Notes: generated by a model not told the origin, from the sequence alone. DNA of 64,000 bases from Paraburkholderia tropica (GCF_900109265.1 NZ_FNZM01000008.1:310001-374000), one strand, 5' to 3'; positions 1 to 9,172 are shown, counted from the stretch's first letter. Made by a program: numbers and translations.

Positions 1-542
1 GTTGCATGATCCGGCGACCGAAGTCGGCGCGAGGCCGATGGCCAATCGCAGGATCAAGACGGCGCGCGCCCTGGCTGGTGCGGCAGCGACGTCGGGAAAA
101 ACGGCAACAAAGTACGCCGTTGGTGGAGCTCCTCCGGTACAGCGGGCACGCCTTGGGCGCGCATGGGAGCTCTCACGCGAACAGCCGGCGCGAAGGCGCG
201 CCAGCGAGGACAACCAATCTAGACCGTGGGAAGCCGTGCAGGGAGTCGGCTAAACGGCGACGCGTTGCGTCTGAAGGACCGGGACGGTGGTTAAAAATTG
301 CAAGCCCTGCAACCAGTGTGGACGGATTCTAGCAGGGATTTATAGACCGTCAACACTATAGAATGTCAAAGTTATAACTAATTGTAATAATGAACACCGT
401 TCAATTCGTCAAGAACCGCGCGCCACGCGCTTCTCCAGCCAGTTGGCCGATCGGCTGACAGCGTGCGTCAGCTAACACAGGTAAAATCGACAATCGTTTT
501 GCCCCTGCACTCGCCGCGCGCTGCGGCTCCGACCCTATCCTG
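1..542. other. Leading non-coding stretch
   Basis: No convincing gene is visible. The open frames here are short and lack ribosome-binding sites. A conspicuously AT-rich block at about 330-410 interrupts otherwise GC-rich DNA and carries a leftward promoter candidate. The last 100 bases form the leader of the UbiD-family gene. A leftward transcript would cross at least 330 bases without an evident reading frame, so its gene, if any, lies mostly outside the window. Confidence 0.5.
339..369 (-). promoter_or_regulatory. Candidate leftward sigma-70 promoter
   Basis: On the minus strand a perfect TTGACA box (364-369) is followed after 17 bases by TCTATA (341-346), or after 19 bases by TATAAA (339-344). 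It sits in the AT-rich block upstream of the UbiD-family gene and points out of the window. Predicted from sequence only. Confidence 0.4.
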
Positions 543-2114
543 ATGAAATACAAAGACTTGCGCGACTTCGTCGGTCGCCTGGAGACGCTCGGCGAACTGC
601 GCCGCGTACCGCAGGCCGTCTCTCCGGTACTGGAAATGACCGAGCTGTGCGACCGCGTACTGCGCGCCGGCGGCCCCGCCCTGTTATTCGAGAGCCGCGC
701 AACCCATGCGTTCCCCGTTCTGGGCAATCTTTTCGGCACGCCGCGCCGCGTCGCGCTCGGCATGGGCATCGACGCGCCCGAGAGCGCCGGTGACGGCGCC
801 GCGCTGGAGTCGCTGCGCGACGTGGGCCGCCTGCTCTCCGCGCTCAAGGAACCCGAGCCGCCGCGCGGACTGAAAGACGCGGGCAAACTGCTCACGCTCG
901 CCAAGGCCGTCTGGGACATGGCGCCGAAAACCGTGAGCGCGCCGCCCTGCCAGGAAATCGTCTGGGAAGGCAACGACGTCGATCTCGCGAAGCTGCCGAT
1001 CCAGACCTGCTGGCCCGGCGACGCCGGTCCGCTCATCACGTGGGGCCTGACGGTCACGCGCGGCCCGAACAAGACGCGCCAGAACCTGGGCATCTACCGC
1101 CAGCAGCTCATCGGCCGCAACAAGCTGATCATGCGCTGGCTCGCGCATCGCGGCGGCGCGCTCGACTTCCGCGAATTCGCGTTACGCAATCCTGGCAAAC
1201 CGTATCCCGTGGCCGTCGTGCTCGGCGCCGATCCGGCGACGATCCTCGGCGCGGTCACGCCGGTGCCCGACACGCTCTCCGAATACCAGTTCGCCGGACT
1301 GCTGCGCGGCGGCCGCACCGAACTCGCGAAGTGCCTGACGCCTGGCGTCGAGTCGCTGCAGGTGCCCGCGCGCGCGGAAATCGTGCTCGAAGGTTTCATC
1401 TATCCGCAAGAGGGCGCTCCGGCGCCCGCAGGCGCGCCGCCGCGTCCCTCGAAGAGTGCGAGCGCCGCTTACGAGCACGCGCTCGAAGGGCCCTACGGCG
1501 ATCACACGGGTTACTACAACGAGCAGGAATGGTTTCCCGTTTTCACGGTCGAGCGCATCACCATGCGCCGCGACGCGATCTATCACTCTACGTATACAGG
1601 CAAGCCGCCCGACGAACCCGCCGTGCTCGGCGTCGCGCTCAATGAAGTGTTCGTGCCGCTGCTGCAAAAGCAGTTTCCCGAGATCACCGACTTCTATCTG
1701 CCGCCCGAGGGCTGCAGCTATCGCATGGCGATCGTGCAGATGAAGAAGAGCTATCCGGGGCACGCGAAGCGAGTGATGTTCGGCGTGTGGAGCTTCCTGC
1801 GGCAGTTCATGTATACGAAGTTCATCGTGGTCGTCGACGATGACGTGGATATTCGCGACTGGAAGGAAGTGATCTGGGCGATCACCACGCGCATCGATCC
1901 GGCGCGCGATACGGTGCTTGTCGAAAACACGCCGATCGACTATCTCGATTTCGCGTCGCCGATCGCGGGGCTCGGCTCGAAAATGGGCCTCGACGCCACC
2001 AATAAATGGCCCGGCGAAACGAACCGCGAGTGGGGCCGCGCAATCGAAATGACGCAGGACGTGAAGACGCGCGTCGATCGTCTTTACGAAGAGCTGGGGC
2101 TCGGCGGCGCGTGA
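543..2114 (+). CDS. ubiD: UbiD family decarboxylase
   Basis: 523 residues. UbiD enzymes are prenylated-FMN-dependent non-oxidative (de)carboxylases; the housekeeping member removes the carboxyl group of 3-polyprenyl-4-hydroxybenzoate in ubiquinone synthesis. The N-terminus MKYKDLRDF, the [10 protein letters not shown] segment (about residues 183-192) and the EIVLEG strand (about 279-284) that supplies an active-site acid are family hallmarks. Directly after EIVLEG there is an Ala/Pro/Ser-rich insertion of about 20 residues before the conserved [12 protein letters not shown] segment. No UbiX flavin prenyltransferase gene lies nearby, so the cofactor must come from elsewhere. The ubiquinone role is inferred from full length and family resemblance; another aryl-decarboxylase role cannot be excluded. 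Confidence 0.88.
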   Translation: MKYKDLRDFVGRLETLGELRRVPQAVSPVLEMTELCDRVLRAGGPALLFESRATHAFPVLGNLFGTPRRVALGMGIDAPESAGDGAALESLRDVGRLLSALKEPEPPRGLKDAGKLLTLAKAVWDMAPKTVSAPPCQEIVWEGNDVDLAKLPIQTCWPGDAGPLITWGLTVTRGPNKTRQNLGIYRQQLIGRNKLIMRWLAHRGGALDFREFALRNPGKPYPVAVVLGADPATILGAVTPVPDTLSEYQFAGLLRGGRTELAKCLTPGVESLQVPARAEIVLEGFIYPQEGAPAPAGAPPRPSKSASAAYEHALEGPYGDHTGYYNEQEWFPVFTVERITMRRDAIYHSTYTGKPPDEPAVLGVALNEVFVPLLQKQFPEITDFYLPPEGCSYRMAIVQMKKSYPGHAKRVMFGVWSFLRQFMYTKFIVVVDDDVDIRDWKEVIWAITTRIDPARDTVLVENTPIDYLDFASPIAGLGSKMGLDATNKWPGETNREWGRAIEMTQDVKTRVDRLYEELGLGGA

Positions 2115-2369
2115 AAAACCGCCGGCGATTCACGCGCGACAACGTGTGAATCGCTGCATGATCCGCGCTCGAGCCGCGCTTGCATCATCCGCGAGCCGCA
2201 CCGCGACTTGCGTGACGTATGCCGCGCACGCGGCATGCATCTATATATAGAGTGCGCGCGCAACGCAGCGCCCGCGCGCCGACCTTGAAACGCGACGCCG
2301 ACCGACGCCGCGCCTGACGCGCCGCCGCCCCACCCGGCCGCGGCGACTTCAACCCGAGGAGACACGAAG

Positions 2370-3842
2370 ATGAGCCAGTCCGCATCCGAACGCCTGACCC
2401 AGCTGAAGGATCCCGCACTCTTCAAGACGCGCGCCTGGATCGACGGCGAATGGAGCGGCGGCGGCGCGACGTTCGCCGTGCTCGATCCCGCCGACAACGG
2501 CGAAATCGCGCGCGTGCCCGACTTCGGCGCCGACGAAGCGCGCCGCGCGGTCAACGCCGCGAACGCCGCGCTGCCCGCGTGGCGCGCGAAGACCGGCAAG
2601 GAGCGCGCGGCCGTGCTGCGCCGCTGGTTCGACCTCGTCATCGAACACGCCGACGACCTCGCCGCCATCATGACCGCCGAGCAAGGCAAGCCGCTCGCCG
2701 AAGCGCGCGGCGAAGTACTGTACGGCGCCTCGTTTCTCGAATGGTTCGCCGAAGAAGCGAAGCGCGTGAACGGCGACGTGCTCGCGAGTCCCGCGAGCGA
2801 CCGCAAGCTCGTCGTGCTCAAGCAGCCGATCGGCGTATGCGCCTCGATCACGCCCTGGAATTTCCCGATCGCGATGATCACGCGCAAGGTCGCGCCCGCG
2901 ATCGCGGCGGGCTGCACGATCGTCGTGAAACCGGCCGAGCAGACGCCGCTGTGCGCGCTCGCGCTCGCCGAACTCGCGCAGCGCGCGGGCGTGCCGAAGG
3001 GCGTCTTCAATGTGATCACGGCCGACTCGGCGAACTCGATCGAAGTCGGCAAGGCGCTCTGCGAAAGCGATATCGTGCGTCATCTCTCGTTCACGGGATC
3101 GACGCCGGTCGGCCGCATTCTCATGCAGCAATGCGCGCCCACGGTGAAGAAAGTCGCGCTCGAACTCGGGGGCCACGCGCCCTTCATCGTGTTCGACGAC
3201 GCCGATCTGGACGCCGCCGTTCAGGGCGCCGTGATCTCGAAATATCGCAACGCGGGCCAGACCTGCGTCTGCACCAACCGCTTCTACGTGCACGACAAGG
3301 TCTACGACGCGTTCGTCGACAAGCTCGCGGACGCTTCGCGCAAGATCAAGGTGGGCAACGGTTTCGAGGCGGGCGTGAGCCAGGGCCCGTTGATCGACGA
3401 CGACGCCGTGGCCAAGGTCGCGCAGCATATCGACGACGCCACCTCGAAAGGCGCGAAACTCGTCGCCGGCGGCAAGGTCACGGAGGGCCGCTACGTCGAG
3501 CCGACCGTGCTCGCCGACGTCACGCGCGACATGCTGATCGCGCGCGAGGAAACCTTCGGCCCGGTCGCCGCCGTGTTCCGCTTCAGCGAGGAAGCCGAGG
3601 TCATCGCGCTCGCCAACGACACCGAATTCGGCCTCGCCTCGTACTTCTACAGCCGCGATCTCGGCCGCGTGTGGCGCGTGGCCGAAGCGCTCGAGTACGG
3701 CATGGTCGGCATCAACACGGGGCTGATCTCGAACGAAGTCGCGCCGTTCGGCGGCGTGAAGCAATCGGGACTCGGGCGCGAAGGCTCGAAGTACGGCATC
3801 GACGAATACGTCGAGCTGAAGTATCTGTGCATGGGCGTTTGA
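2370..3842 (+). CDS. gabD: Succinate-semialdehyde dehydrogenase (NAD(P)+)
   Basis: 490 residues, aldehyde dehydrogenase superfamily. It oxidises succinate semialdehyde to succinate, the last step of GABA breakdown feeding the TCA cycle. Seen: the cofactor-site segment ITPWNFPIAMI, the FTGSTPVG loop, catalytic Glu265 in ELGGHAP and catalytic Cys299 in GQTCVC (a second Cys at 301 matches the redox-sensitive pair known in GabD). The C-terminal segment PFGGVKQSGLGREGS is typical. GAGGAG lies just ahead of the ATG. No gabT aminotransferase is adjacent, so it may also serve other aldehyde-generating routes. Confidence 0.92.
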   Translation: MSQSASERLTQLKDPALFKTRAWIDGEWSGGGATFAVLDPADNGEIARVPDFGADEARRAVNAANAALPAWRAKTGKERAAVLRRWFDLVIEHADDLAAIMTAEQGKPLAEARGEVLYGASFLEWFAEEAKRVNGDVLASPASDRKLVVLKQPIGVCASITPWNFPIAMITRKVAPAIAAGCTIVVKPAEQTPLCALALAELAQRAGVPKGVFNVITADSANSIEVGKALCESDIVRHLSFTGSTPVGRILMQQCAPTVKKVALELGGHAPFIVFDDADLDAAVQGAVISKYRNAGQTCVCTNRFYVHDKVYDAFVDKLADASRKIKVGNGFEAGVSQGPLIDDDAVAKVAQHIDDATSKGAKLVAGGKVTEGRYVEPTVLADVTRDMLIAREETFGPVAAVFRFSEEAEVIALANDTEFGLASYFYSRDLGRVWRVAEALEYGMVGINTGLISNEVAPFGGVKQSGLGREGSKYGIDEYVELKYLCMGV

Positions 3843-3964
3843 GCACGCGCTTCAAGCACAGGATGAGCACGTAATCACGCTACGATCCGCCCGGCGTCCA
3901 CGATGCGCCGGGCGCGCAGTACACCGCGCATCACGTGCGGTCGAACGACAACAACAACGGTTTT

Positions 3965-4633
3965 ATGCCTCACTTTTCCCTGCTTTCCGACGGCTTTTTC
4001 CTTTCGCTGTCGCTCTGTCTCGACATCGGTCTCGTCAACGTCGCGATCATCTCGCTTACGCTTTCGCACGGCTTCCGGCCGGGCTTCTGGCTCGGGCTCG
4101 GCTCGTGTTTCGGCGATCTGATCTACGCCGCGCTCGCGCTCGCGGGCATGGCGGCGCTGCTGCAATTCGAATCGGTGCGCTGGGTCGTCTGGATCGGCGG
4201 CGCGGCCATCTTGCTGATGCTCACGTGGAAGATGGCGCGCGAGGCGCTCAACCCGGCTGCCGCGCCGCCCGTCGAGGGCGAAGCCGATAGCACCGCGCCG
4301 CGGCCCGATCCGTGGCGCAGCTTCGCGCGCGGCGTGCTGCTCGCCGTGTCGTCGCCGAGCGCGATTCTGTGGTTCGCGGCCGTGGGCGGCGCGCTGATCG
4401 CCAAGTCGGGCGCAACGAGCGGCGCCTCGGCGGCCGTGTTTCTGTCGGGCTTCTTTCTCGGCGGCCTCGGCTGGACGCTGTTTCTCTGCGGCCTCGCGAG
4501 CCACGGGCGCAAGCGCGCCGGCACGGGCTTGCTGCGCGCGTGTCACGTACTGTCGGCGCTGCTGTTCGCGTACTTCTCCTACAGCGTGATCGTGCACGGC
4601 TATCGCGACCTGATCGTGCCGCACGCGTCGTAG
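3965..4633 (+). CDS. LysE family amino acid exporter-like membrane protein
   Basis: 222 residues with about five to six hydrophobic membrane segments, matching the LysE/RhtB translocator fold that exports amino acids or derivatives. The N-terminal helix followed by a Gly-rich second helix and a variable hydrophilic middle loop (Ala/Pro/Glu/Asp-rich, about residues 97-115) is typical. I chose the ATG at 3965 (MPHFSLLSDG) because the ten codons upstream are hydrophilic and Asn-rich, unlike family N-termini. There is no strong ribosome-binding site for either start. The substrate is not predictable. Confidence 0.8.
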   Translation: MPHFSLLSDGFFLSLSLCLDIGLVNVAIISLTLSHGFRPGFWLGLGSCFGDLIYAALALAGMAALLQFESVRWVVWIGGAAILLMLTWKMAREALNPAAAPPVEGEADSTAPRPDPWRSFARGVLLAVSSPSAILWFAAVGGALIAKSGATSGASAAVFLSGFFLGGLGWTLFLCGLASHGRKRAGTGLLRACHVLSALLFAYFSYSVIVHGYRDLIVPHAS

Positions 4634-4678
4634 AACCGCAGACGCGACGCGCGGACGCAATCGGGCCTCACCAATGCA

Positions 4679-4715
4679 AACGGCGCAACGCGGCGTGAGC
4701 CGGCGTTGCGCCGTT
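4679..4715. terminator. Long hairpin between convergent genes
   Basis: A perfect 13-bp stem (4679-4691 with 4703-4715, AACGGCGCAACGC and its complement) encloses a short GC-rich loop. It lies between the LysE-type gene and the convergent secreted-protein gene. The flanking T-tracts are short (GTTTG leftward, GTTGTG rightward), so it is a weak bidirectional terminator or a processed RNA structure. Confidence 0.55.
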
Positions 4716-4769
4716 GTGTGGTCAGTAACGACCTGAAAGCGTGCTGGATGGGCGCTTCAGTTGGCCATT

Positions 4770-5087
4770 TTAGTGTCGATACCAACCGCCGTGGTAGCCA
4801 CGATAGCCGCGGTAGTATCCGCCGCCGTGATGCCAGTACGGACGGCCATAGTAGCCATATCCAGGATAGCCGCCGACCACCACGGCGGGCGGCGGTGCGT
4901 AGACCACCGGCGGCGGTGCGTAGACGACAGGCGGGGGCGGCGGAGCGTACACCGGGGCGGCGTACACCGGATACGCCGGCGCAACAGGAATCCCGATCCC
5001 GATGCCCACCGAAACGTGCGCCTGGGCAGCACTGACGAACCCCACACCCAGCGCAGCGGCAACGATAAACGATACGGTCTTTTTCAC
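4770..5087 (-). CDS. Small secreted Gly/Tyr/Pro-rich protein
   Basis: 105 residues. A clear Sec signal peptide (MKKTVSFIVAAALGVGFVSA, cleavage after AQA near residue 23) is followed by a valine/glycine stretch, then tandem copies of a VVYAPPP-type repeat (about residues 48-70), then a Gly/Tyr/Arg/His-rich tail. Such low-complexity proteins are common in Burkholderiales and are usually predicted to be periplasmic or envelope-associated; no catalytic residues are visible. GAGAAG lies ahead of the ATG. Function unknown. Confidence 0.75.
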   Translation of the reverse strand: MKKTVSFIVAAALGVGFVSAAQAHVSVGIGIGIPVAPAYPVYAAPVYAPPPPPVVYAPPPVVYAPPPAVVVGGYPGYGYYGRPYWHHGGGYYRGYRGYHGGWYRH

Positions 5088-5221
5088 TTCTCTTCTCCTG
5101 GCGGGCGACGAGATCGTCGCTCCACATGACGGGCACTGCCCACAGAAGAACTGTATCGAAAACGTATTGCGTCAAAGGTAGCCATTTGTTGCAAATTGCA
5201 ATTGCGGATAAGGAGGTCCTG

Positions 5222-5329
5222 GTGCGCGATCAAGGTATGAACGCGTATTTCGTCCTAAGAAAGCGCCTTGGCGCGCGGCATTGGGGCTTGCACGCCTTCG
5301 GGCGCCGTCGTCCGGTCAGACTTACCTGA
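5222..5329 (+). CDS. Candidate 35-residue small protein
   Basis: A GTG-initiated frame preceded by a near-perfect anti-16S match (AAGGAGGT at 5210-5217, five-base spacing from AGGAGG). The product is basic (nine Arg, one Lys) and ends RRRPVRLT. A second in-frame Met lies at codon 6. No family is recognised. The ribosome-binding site is the main argument. It is followed about 95 bases downstream by a strong hairpin terminator shared with the convergent small gene. Confidence 0.4.
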   Translation: MRDQGMNAYFVLRKRLGARHWGLHAFGRRRPVRLT

Positions 5330-5423
5330 ATCGACGATCGTGCGCTGCGCCCCCCGGTAATGTTTGATTACAAATTGGCTGGCGACGCTAACGGCTCTCC
5401 AACCGCCGATGACTGCCCAAAAC

Positions 5424-5455
5424 GACGATGCCCGGTCCGAAGACCGGGCATCGTC
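5424..5455. terminator. Bidirectional hairpin terminator
   Basis: A perfect 14-bp stem (GACGATGCCCGGTC, 5424-5437, with 5442-5455) and a CGAA tetraloop. The minus strand runs into GTTTTGGG, giving a T-tract for the 53-residue gene to the right. It may also end the small plus-strand ORF to the left. Confidence 0.75.
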
Positions 5456-5502
5456 ATGCATCGAAAACAGGACGCAACTGGGCGCATGGCGCCGCAGCCG
5501 CT

Positions 5503-5664
5503 CTATCCGACTTTCACGTAGGTGAATTCGCGTGAGACATTCGGCGGAACGTACGCGCCGCTGATCTGCACGCGTGGCGTGAGACGCTTCTTCTGATCCC
5601 ACCAGCGACGACGCTGATAAGGCGTGAGAAATCGCAGATGCTTTCTGTAAGAGAAGATGCTCAT
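5503..5664 (-). CDS. Conserved-looking 53-residue protein
   Basis: An ATG frame of 53 codons plus stop, with a good ribosome-binding site (GGGAG, six bases ahead of the ATG) and its own terminator just downstream. The product begins MSIFSYRKHLRFLTPY, is rich in Arg, Tyr and Trp, carries an RRRWWDQKKR patch in the middle, and ends with an aromatic/Val-rich segment. There is no signal peptide or membrane helix. The basic, aromatic composition would fit nucleic-acid or ribosome association, but that is speculation. No family recognised. Confidence 0.6.
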   Translation of the reverse strand: MSIFSYRKHLRFLTPYQRRRWWDQKKRLTPRVQISGAYVPPNVSREFTYVKVG

Positions 5665-6223
5665 TGTGAACTCCCGAATCGGACAACTGCCAGAACACAG
5701 CCAAATTGCGCGACAGCTACAGCTAAACCGGAGTCATTGAAGACAGTGTGCACAGGTTTGCGAACCGTGACCGCAGTGTTGCGAGATAGCCGCAGTCGTT
5801 GCACATATCGCCGGGGATCTGTTCGTCGCGTTCACCCCGTGCTGCATCGCGCCGTGCACGCCTGTCCTGACAGCAGGTTGCGTGCCACGTTCGAGTCCAA
5901 TTCGAGCCTTTCTCATACGGTGCCGTCGCGCCTTGCCGCTTTGCGGCCTGTCACGCCAATCAGGCTGCGTCGATGCGCCAGTTTTAACCGCCCTTGGCGG
6001 ATTGTTTCGTACGAAAGCGAACATTGCGTGGCGCGTTACCGTCAGCCCACTGTAGCCGTTTACGCCGAACGTCGTCGGTATCGTGCTCGTAGAACGTAGG
6101 AAGCCGGTGCGCGCGGCCTCCGCGCCCGCATACTGACAAACCGTCAGCCGTGGTAATGTGGCAACGGCGCGCAGGTGCCATCCGCCAGGCGCGCGTTTCG
6201 GGATTCATCGACGAGAACGCACA
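5665..6223. other. Intergenic region, no gene seen
   Basis: About 560 bases between divergent genes. The longest frames (for example a 96-codon minus-strand frame) have Arg/Ala-rich composition and no ribosome-binding site. The region should hold the promoters of both flanking genes, but I could not pick a convincing box pair. Confidence 0.5.
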
Positions 6224-6544
6224 ATGATCAAAGTCAGCATCCTCTACCCGTTCCGCGAGGGCGGGCGCTTCGACAGCGAGTACTACGCCACGCATCACAT
6301 GCCGCTCGCGGCACGCCTCTTCGGGGACGCGTGCAAGGGCTGGTCGATCGATATCGGCATCAACGCGGGGCCGCCGGGCACGCCGCCGCCGTATGTCGCG
6401 ATCGGCCACTTCCTGTTCGAAACGCTGGACGCTTTTTACGAGGTGTTCAAGCAGCACAACAAGACGCTCGTCGACGATATTCCCAACTACTTCGACGGCG
6501 GTAATGGCACGATTCTGATCAGCGAAATCAAGGTTTCGGTCTGA
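6224..6544 (+). CDS. EthD family protein
   Basis: 106 residues, a dimeric ferredoxin-like alpha+beta barrel of the EthD/DUF small-protein superfamily. It opens MIKVSILYP and has the typical DSEYYATHHMPLA segment (residues about 16-28), then a central FLFETLDAFYEVF helix and a final beta strand. EthD homologues assist ether degradation or act as small oxygenase-like or degradative accessory proteins, but most members are of unknown role. The ATG at 6224 was chosen because it gives the conserved N-terminus; upstream in-frame codons are low-complexity. Confidence 0.8.
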   Translation: MIKVSILYPFREGGRFDSEYYATHHMPLAARLFGDACKGWSIDIGINAGPPGTPPPYVAIGHFLFETLDAFYEVFKQHNKTLVDDIPNYFDGGNGTILISEIKVSV

Positions 6545-6623
6545 TCCGCGCGGCGGCCACACGCTCAGCGACCACCCGCTTGCGCCGCCCTTCGTTAATC
6601 CTCAAAAGAAGGAAACACCTCCG

Positions 6624-7187
6624 ATGTTCGGCGATATCGCCCGCTTTCTGCTCAATACGATCTTTACGTTGTTCGGCGCCGCGCTGCTGATGCGCGCGTG
6701 GCTGCAATTTGTCCGTGTGCCGCCCTACAACCCGGTGACGCACGCGATCCAGCAAGCGACCAACTGGCTCGTCATGCCGCTGCGCCGCGTGATTCCGGGG
6801 GTGCGCGGCATCGACTGGGCCAGCATTGTCGCGGCGCTGATCGCCGCTGTCGTCTTCGTGCTGCTGATGGTCTGGCTCGCGGGCATCGATCCGCTCGGCC
6901 TGCTGCCCACGCTGCTGATCGTCGCGGTGCTCACGCTCGTCAAATGGGCGCTCAACCTGGTGATCTGGGTGACGATCCTGATGGCGCTGCTGTCGTGGCT
7001 CAATCCGCGCTCGCCGGCCATGCCCGTGCTGCTGCAGGTCACGGCGCCGTTCCTGAATCCGCTGCGCCGCATCCTGCCGAACTTCGGCGGACTCGACCTT
7101 TCGCCGATCCTGCTGTTCGTGATCGTGCAGGTGCTGCTGATGGTGGTCACGCGCGCGGCCGTCTCGCTCACGATGTTCGGGATTTGA
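6624..7187 (+). CDS. YggT family integral membrane protein
   Basis: 187 residues with four or more hydrophobic helices arranged as two YGGT repeats (about residues 1-75 and 95-180); the second repeat contains WLNPRSPAMPVL and NPLRRILPNFGGLDLSP, both typical of the family. YggT proteins are implicated in osmotic tolerance and, in some bacteria, cell division or membrane-protein assembly. AAGAAGGAAA lies ahead of the ATG. The next gene is tRNA-Gly. Confidence 0.85.
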   Translation: MFGDIARFLLNTIFTLFGAALLMRAWLQFVRVPPYNPVTHAIQQATNWLVMPLRRVIPGVRGIDWASIVAALIAAVVFVLLMVWLAGIDPLGLLPTLLIVAVLTLVKWALNLVIWVTILMALLSWLNPRSPAMPVLLQVTAPFLNPLRRILPNFGGLDLSPILLFVIVQVLLMVVTRAAVSLTMFGI

Positions 7188-7225
7188 TCCACGCCGTTCC
7201 CGCGGCATCCGCCAGCGGGGCGCAA

Positions 7226-7255
7226 TTGCGCTCCGGGGCGGATTCCGCGTAAAAT
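7226..7255 (+). promoter_or_regulatory. Promoter of tRNA-Gly
   Basis: TTGCGC (7226-7231), an 18-base spacer and TAAAAT (7250-7255). The predicted start is about seven bases downstream, a few bases before the mature tRNA. Sequence prediction. Confidence 0.5.
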
Positions 7256-7265
7256 GGCGCGCTCT

Positions 7266-7340
7266 GCGGGTGTCGTATAATGGTTATTACCCCAGCTTCC
7301 CAAGCTGGAGACGTGGGTTCGATTCCCATCGCCCGCTCCA
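7266..7340 (+). tRNA. tRNA-Gly(CCC)
   Basis: A 75-base cloverleaf. The acceptor stem GCGGGTG pairs with CGCCCGC, the anticodon stem CCAGC/GCTGG encloses the loop TTCCCAA (anticodon CCC), the T arm contains GGTTCGATTCC, and CCA is encoded at 7338-7340. Confidence 0.95.
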
Positions 7341-7652
7341 CGTTTTCCGAAGTTTTCTGTTGTTTTCGCATGTTCTCGCGCTTCTACTGAATGCGCGACT
7401 GAAAGCACAACGCACAGTCCACGGGCAAACCGCCCGGTCAGCCTGACCATCTCCCAAAGACTTCCCGGCGCTAACATGCGCGGCGCATATCGCGCTCGAC
7501 GCATGCGGATTCCGCTTCGTTTTTATCCGCGCAAACGGTTGCGCAGTCTCGATTTCGGGCTTTCCGAACCGATCAAGCCGCAGACCTGACTTGCGGACTT
7601 AACTGCGGCCTCGCCGCGCGATGCGCTAGCATCACGCCTTGTCCACCCTGCG
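7341..7652. other. Intergenic region, nothing assigned
   Basis: About 310 bases downstream of tRNA-Gly. I see no convincing gene or strong hairpin. Confidence 0.4.
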
Positions 7653-7697
7653 ATGGATCCGCGATTTACCCTGCGCGACGCGCGCGGGCCAGCAACG

Positions 7698-7919
7698 ATG
7701 CAACGATTTTTCATGTCCCGCCGCAGCGCCATTGCGCTGATCGTCCAGGCGCGCACCGCCGCGCTGGCTCACCACGAAGACCGCCTGCCGGCCGAAGTCG
7801 AGCGGCAGCAGGCGCTGGCCGGCGACCTCACGCGTCTGCTATTCGACGTGCGCGCCGGCCGCGTCAGCGAATTCGAACTCAAGGCGTCGTCGATGCACGT
7901 CACCGTGGCCTCGGACTGA
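7698..7919 (+). CDS. Hypothetical small protein
   Basis: 73 residues from the ATG at 7698 (an earlier in-frame ATG at 7653 would add 15 residues). It is Ala/Arg/Leu-rich and predicted largely helical, with a mid-protein HHEDRLPAEVERQQ segment that could form a coiled coil, and it ends in a short beta-like stretch. None of the candidate starts has a clear ribosome-binding site. A GC-rich hairpin (GCCGCC...GGCGGC) follows the stop. No family recognised; moderate chance of being real. Confidence 0.45.
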   Translation: MQRFFMSRRSAIALIVQARTAALAHHEDRLPAEVERQQALAGDLTRLLFDVRAGRVSEFELKASSMHVTVASD

Positions 7920-7964
7920 GCACGCGCAGCCGCCGTTCCGGGCGGCGGAAGGCCGAAGCCGCGC

Positions 7965-7973
7965 TGCTATAAT
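7965..7973 (+). promoter_or_regulatory. Extended -10 element ahead of trmB
   Basis: TGCTATAAT gives an exact -10 hexamer (7968-7973) with the TGn extension; no good -35 box is visible. It would yield a leader of roughly 265 bases before trmB, and no gene is visible in that interval. Confidence 0.45.
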
Positions 7974-8245
7974 GCGCGGCGGCTTCGCACCGGGCGCCGC
8001 AAGACGCCCCGCCGCCCGACGTCCGGTCCAGCGAGCGCACGCGCGCCGCGCGTCCGGCGCAGAATGAGCGAACCGCGTGAACGACGTGCGCGAACGAAGC
8101 GCGCCGCCCGAACATCGACGCTCGAACATCGCCTGTTACCCGCCGCCACGGTTGACCTGCGCGCCGCGACATTCGCCGCGCGAGGCGACCGATCGCGGCA
8201 TCGAGCGCCGCGACACCCGCTGCCCTCACCTGCCCGTCCTCGAAG

Positions 8246-9109
8246 ATGAACCACGAATCCAACGACGCAGCCCGCCCCGGCTGCACGCCGCCCGCCGAAG
8301 CGGACGAATCCGCCACGAAGCTGCCGCAGCACACGCCGACGCCCGACGGCGCCCATGACGACGCGCCCGCCATCGCAGCCGATGAAGACGGCGACGAAGG
8401 TGCCGACGAAAGCGGCGAAGAAAGCGGCGAAGGCCTGCACCGCCGCCGCATCCGCAGCTTTGTCACGCGCGCCGGCCGCGTCTCGACGGGCCAGCGCCGC
8501 GCGCTCGACGAACTCGGTCCGCGCTACGTCGTGCCGTACACGCCCGCCCCCGCCGACTGGGACGCCACCTTCGGCCGCCACGCGCCGCGCGTGCTGGAAA
8601 TCGGCTTCGGCATGGGCGCGAGCACGGCGGAAATTGCCGCGCTGCGTTCCGGCGATGACTTCCTCGGCGTCGAAGTCCACGAACCGGGCGTGGGCGCGCT
8701 GCTCAAGCTGATCGGCGAGCAGGAACTGACGAACATCCGCATCATCCAGCATGACGCCGTCGAGGTGCTCGAGCAGATGATCGCGCCCGACAGCCTCGAC
8801 GGCGTGCACATCTTCTTCCCCGATCCGTGGCACAAGGCGCGCCATCACAAGCGCCGCCTGATTCAGCCGAAGTTCGTGCAGTTGCTCATCTCGCGCATGA
8901 AGCCCGGCGCGTATCTGCATTGCGCGACCGATTGGCAGAACTACGCCGAACAGATGCTCGAAGTGCTCGGCGCCGAGCCCGCACTCGAAAACACGGCCGC
9001 CGATTACGCGCCGCGCCCCGACTATCGTCCGGTGACGAAGTTCGAGCGACGCGGGCTGCGTCTCGGCCACGGCGTGTGGGATCTGGTGTTCAAGCGCCGC
9101 GCGGTCTGA
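8246..9109 (+). CDS. trmB: tRNA (guanine-N7-)-methyltransferase
   Basis: 287 residues. TrmB methylates guanosine 46 in the variable loop of tRNAs using S-adenosylmethionine. The SAM-binding motif EIGFGMGAS (about residues 116-124) and the signature [15 protein letters not shown] (about 190-204) are present. The first roughly 70 residues are an acidic, Ala/Glu/Asp-rich extension absent from the E. coli enzyme. Third-base GC bias continues through it, so I kept the upstream ATG, but a later start is possible. Confidence 0.9.
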   Translation: MNHESNDAARPGCTPPAEADESATKLPQHTPTPDGAHDDAPAIAADEDGDEGADESGEESGEGLHRRRIRSFVTRAGRVSTGQRRALDELGPRYVVPYTPAPADWDATFGRHAPRVLEIGFGMGASTAEIAALRSGDDFLGVEVHEPGVGALLKLIGEQELTNIRIIQHDAVEVLEQMIAPDSLDGVHIFFPDPWHKARHHKRRLIQPKFVQLLISRMKPGAYLHCATDWQNYAEQMLEVLGAEPALENTAADYAPRPDYRPVTKFERRGLRLGHGVWDLVFKRRAV

Positions 9110-9144
9110 TCCGCCGGACACGCGCGATTTTTCTCGCGCAAATG

Positions 9145-9172
9145 AAAAACGGGCACCGGTGCCCGTTTTTTT
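9145..9172. terminator. Bidirectional terminator, trmB/uppP
   Basis: AAAAACGGGCACC (9145-9157) is followed directly by its exact complement (9158-9170), with A- and T-tracts on either side. It separates two convergent genes and should work on both strands. Confidence 0.85.

Noticed and set aside
2349..3764. A 471-codon minus-strand frame over gabD
   Set aside because: Antisense shadow of a complete aldehyde dehydrogenase gene.
5734..6024. A 96-codon minus-strand frame
   Set aside because: Arg/Gln/Ala-rich, no ribosome-binding site, no recognisable pattern.
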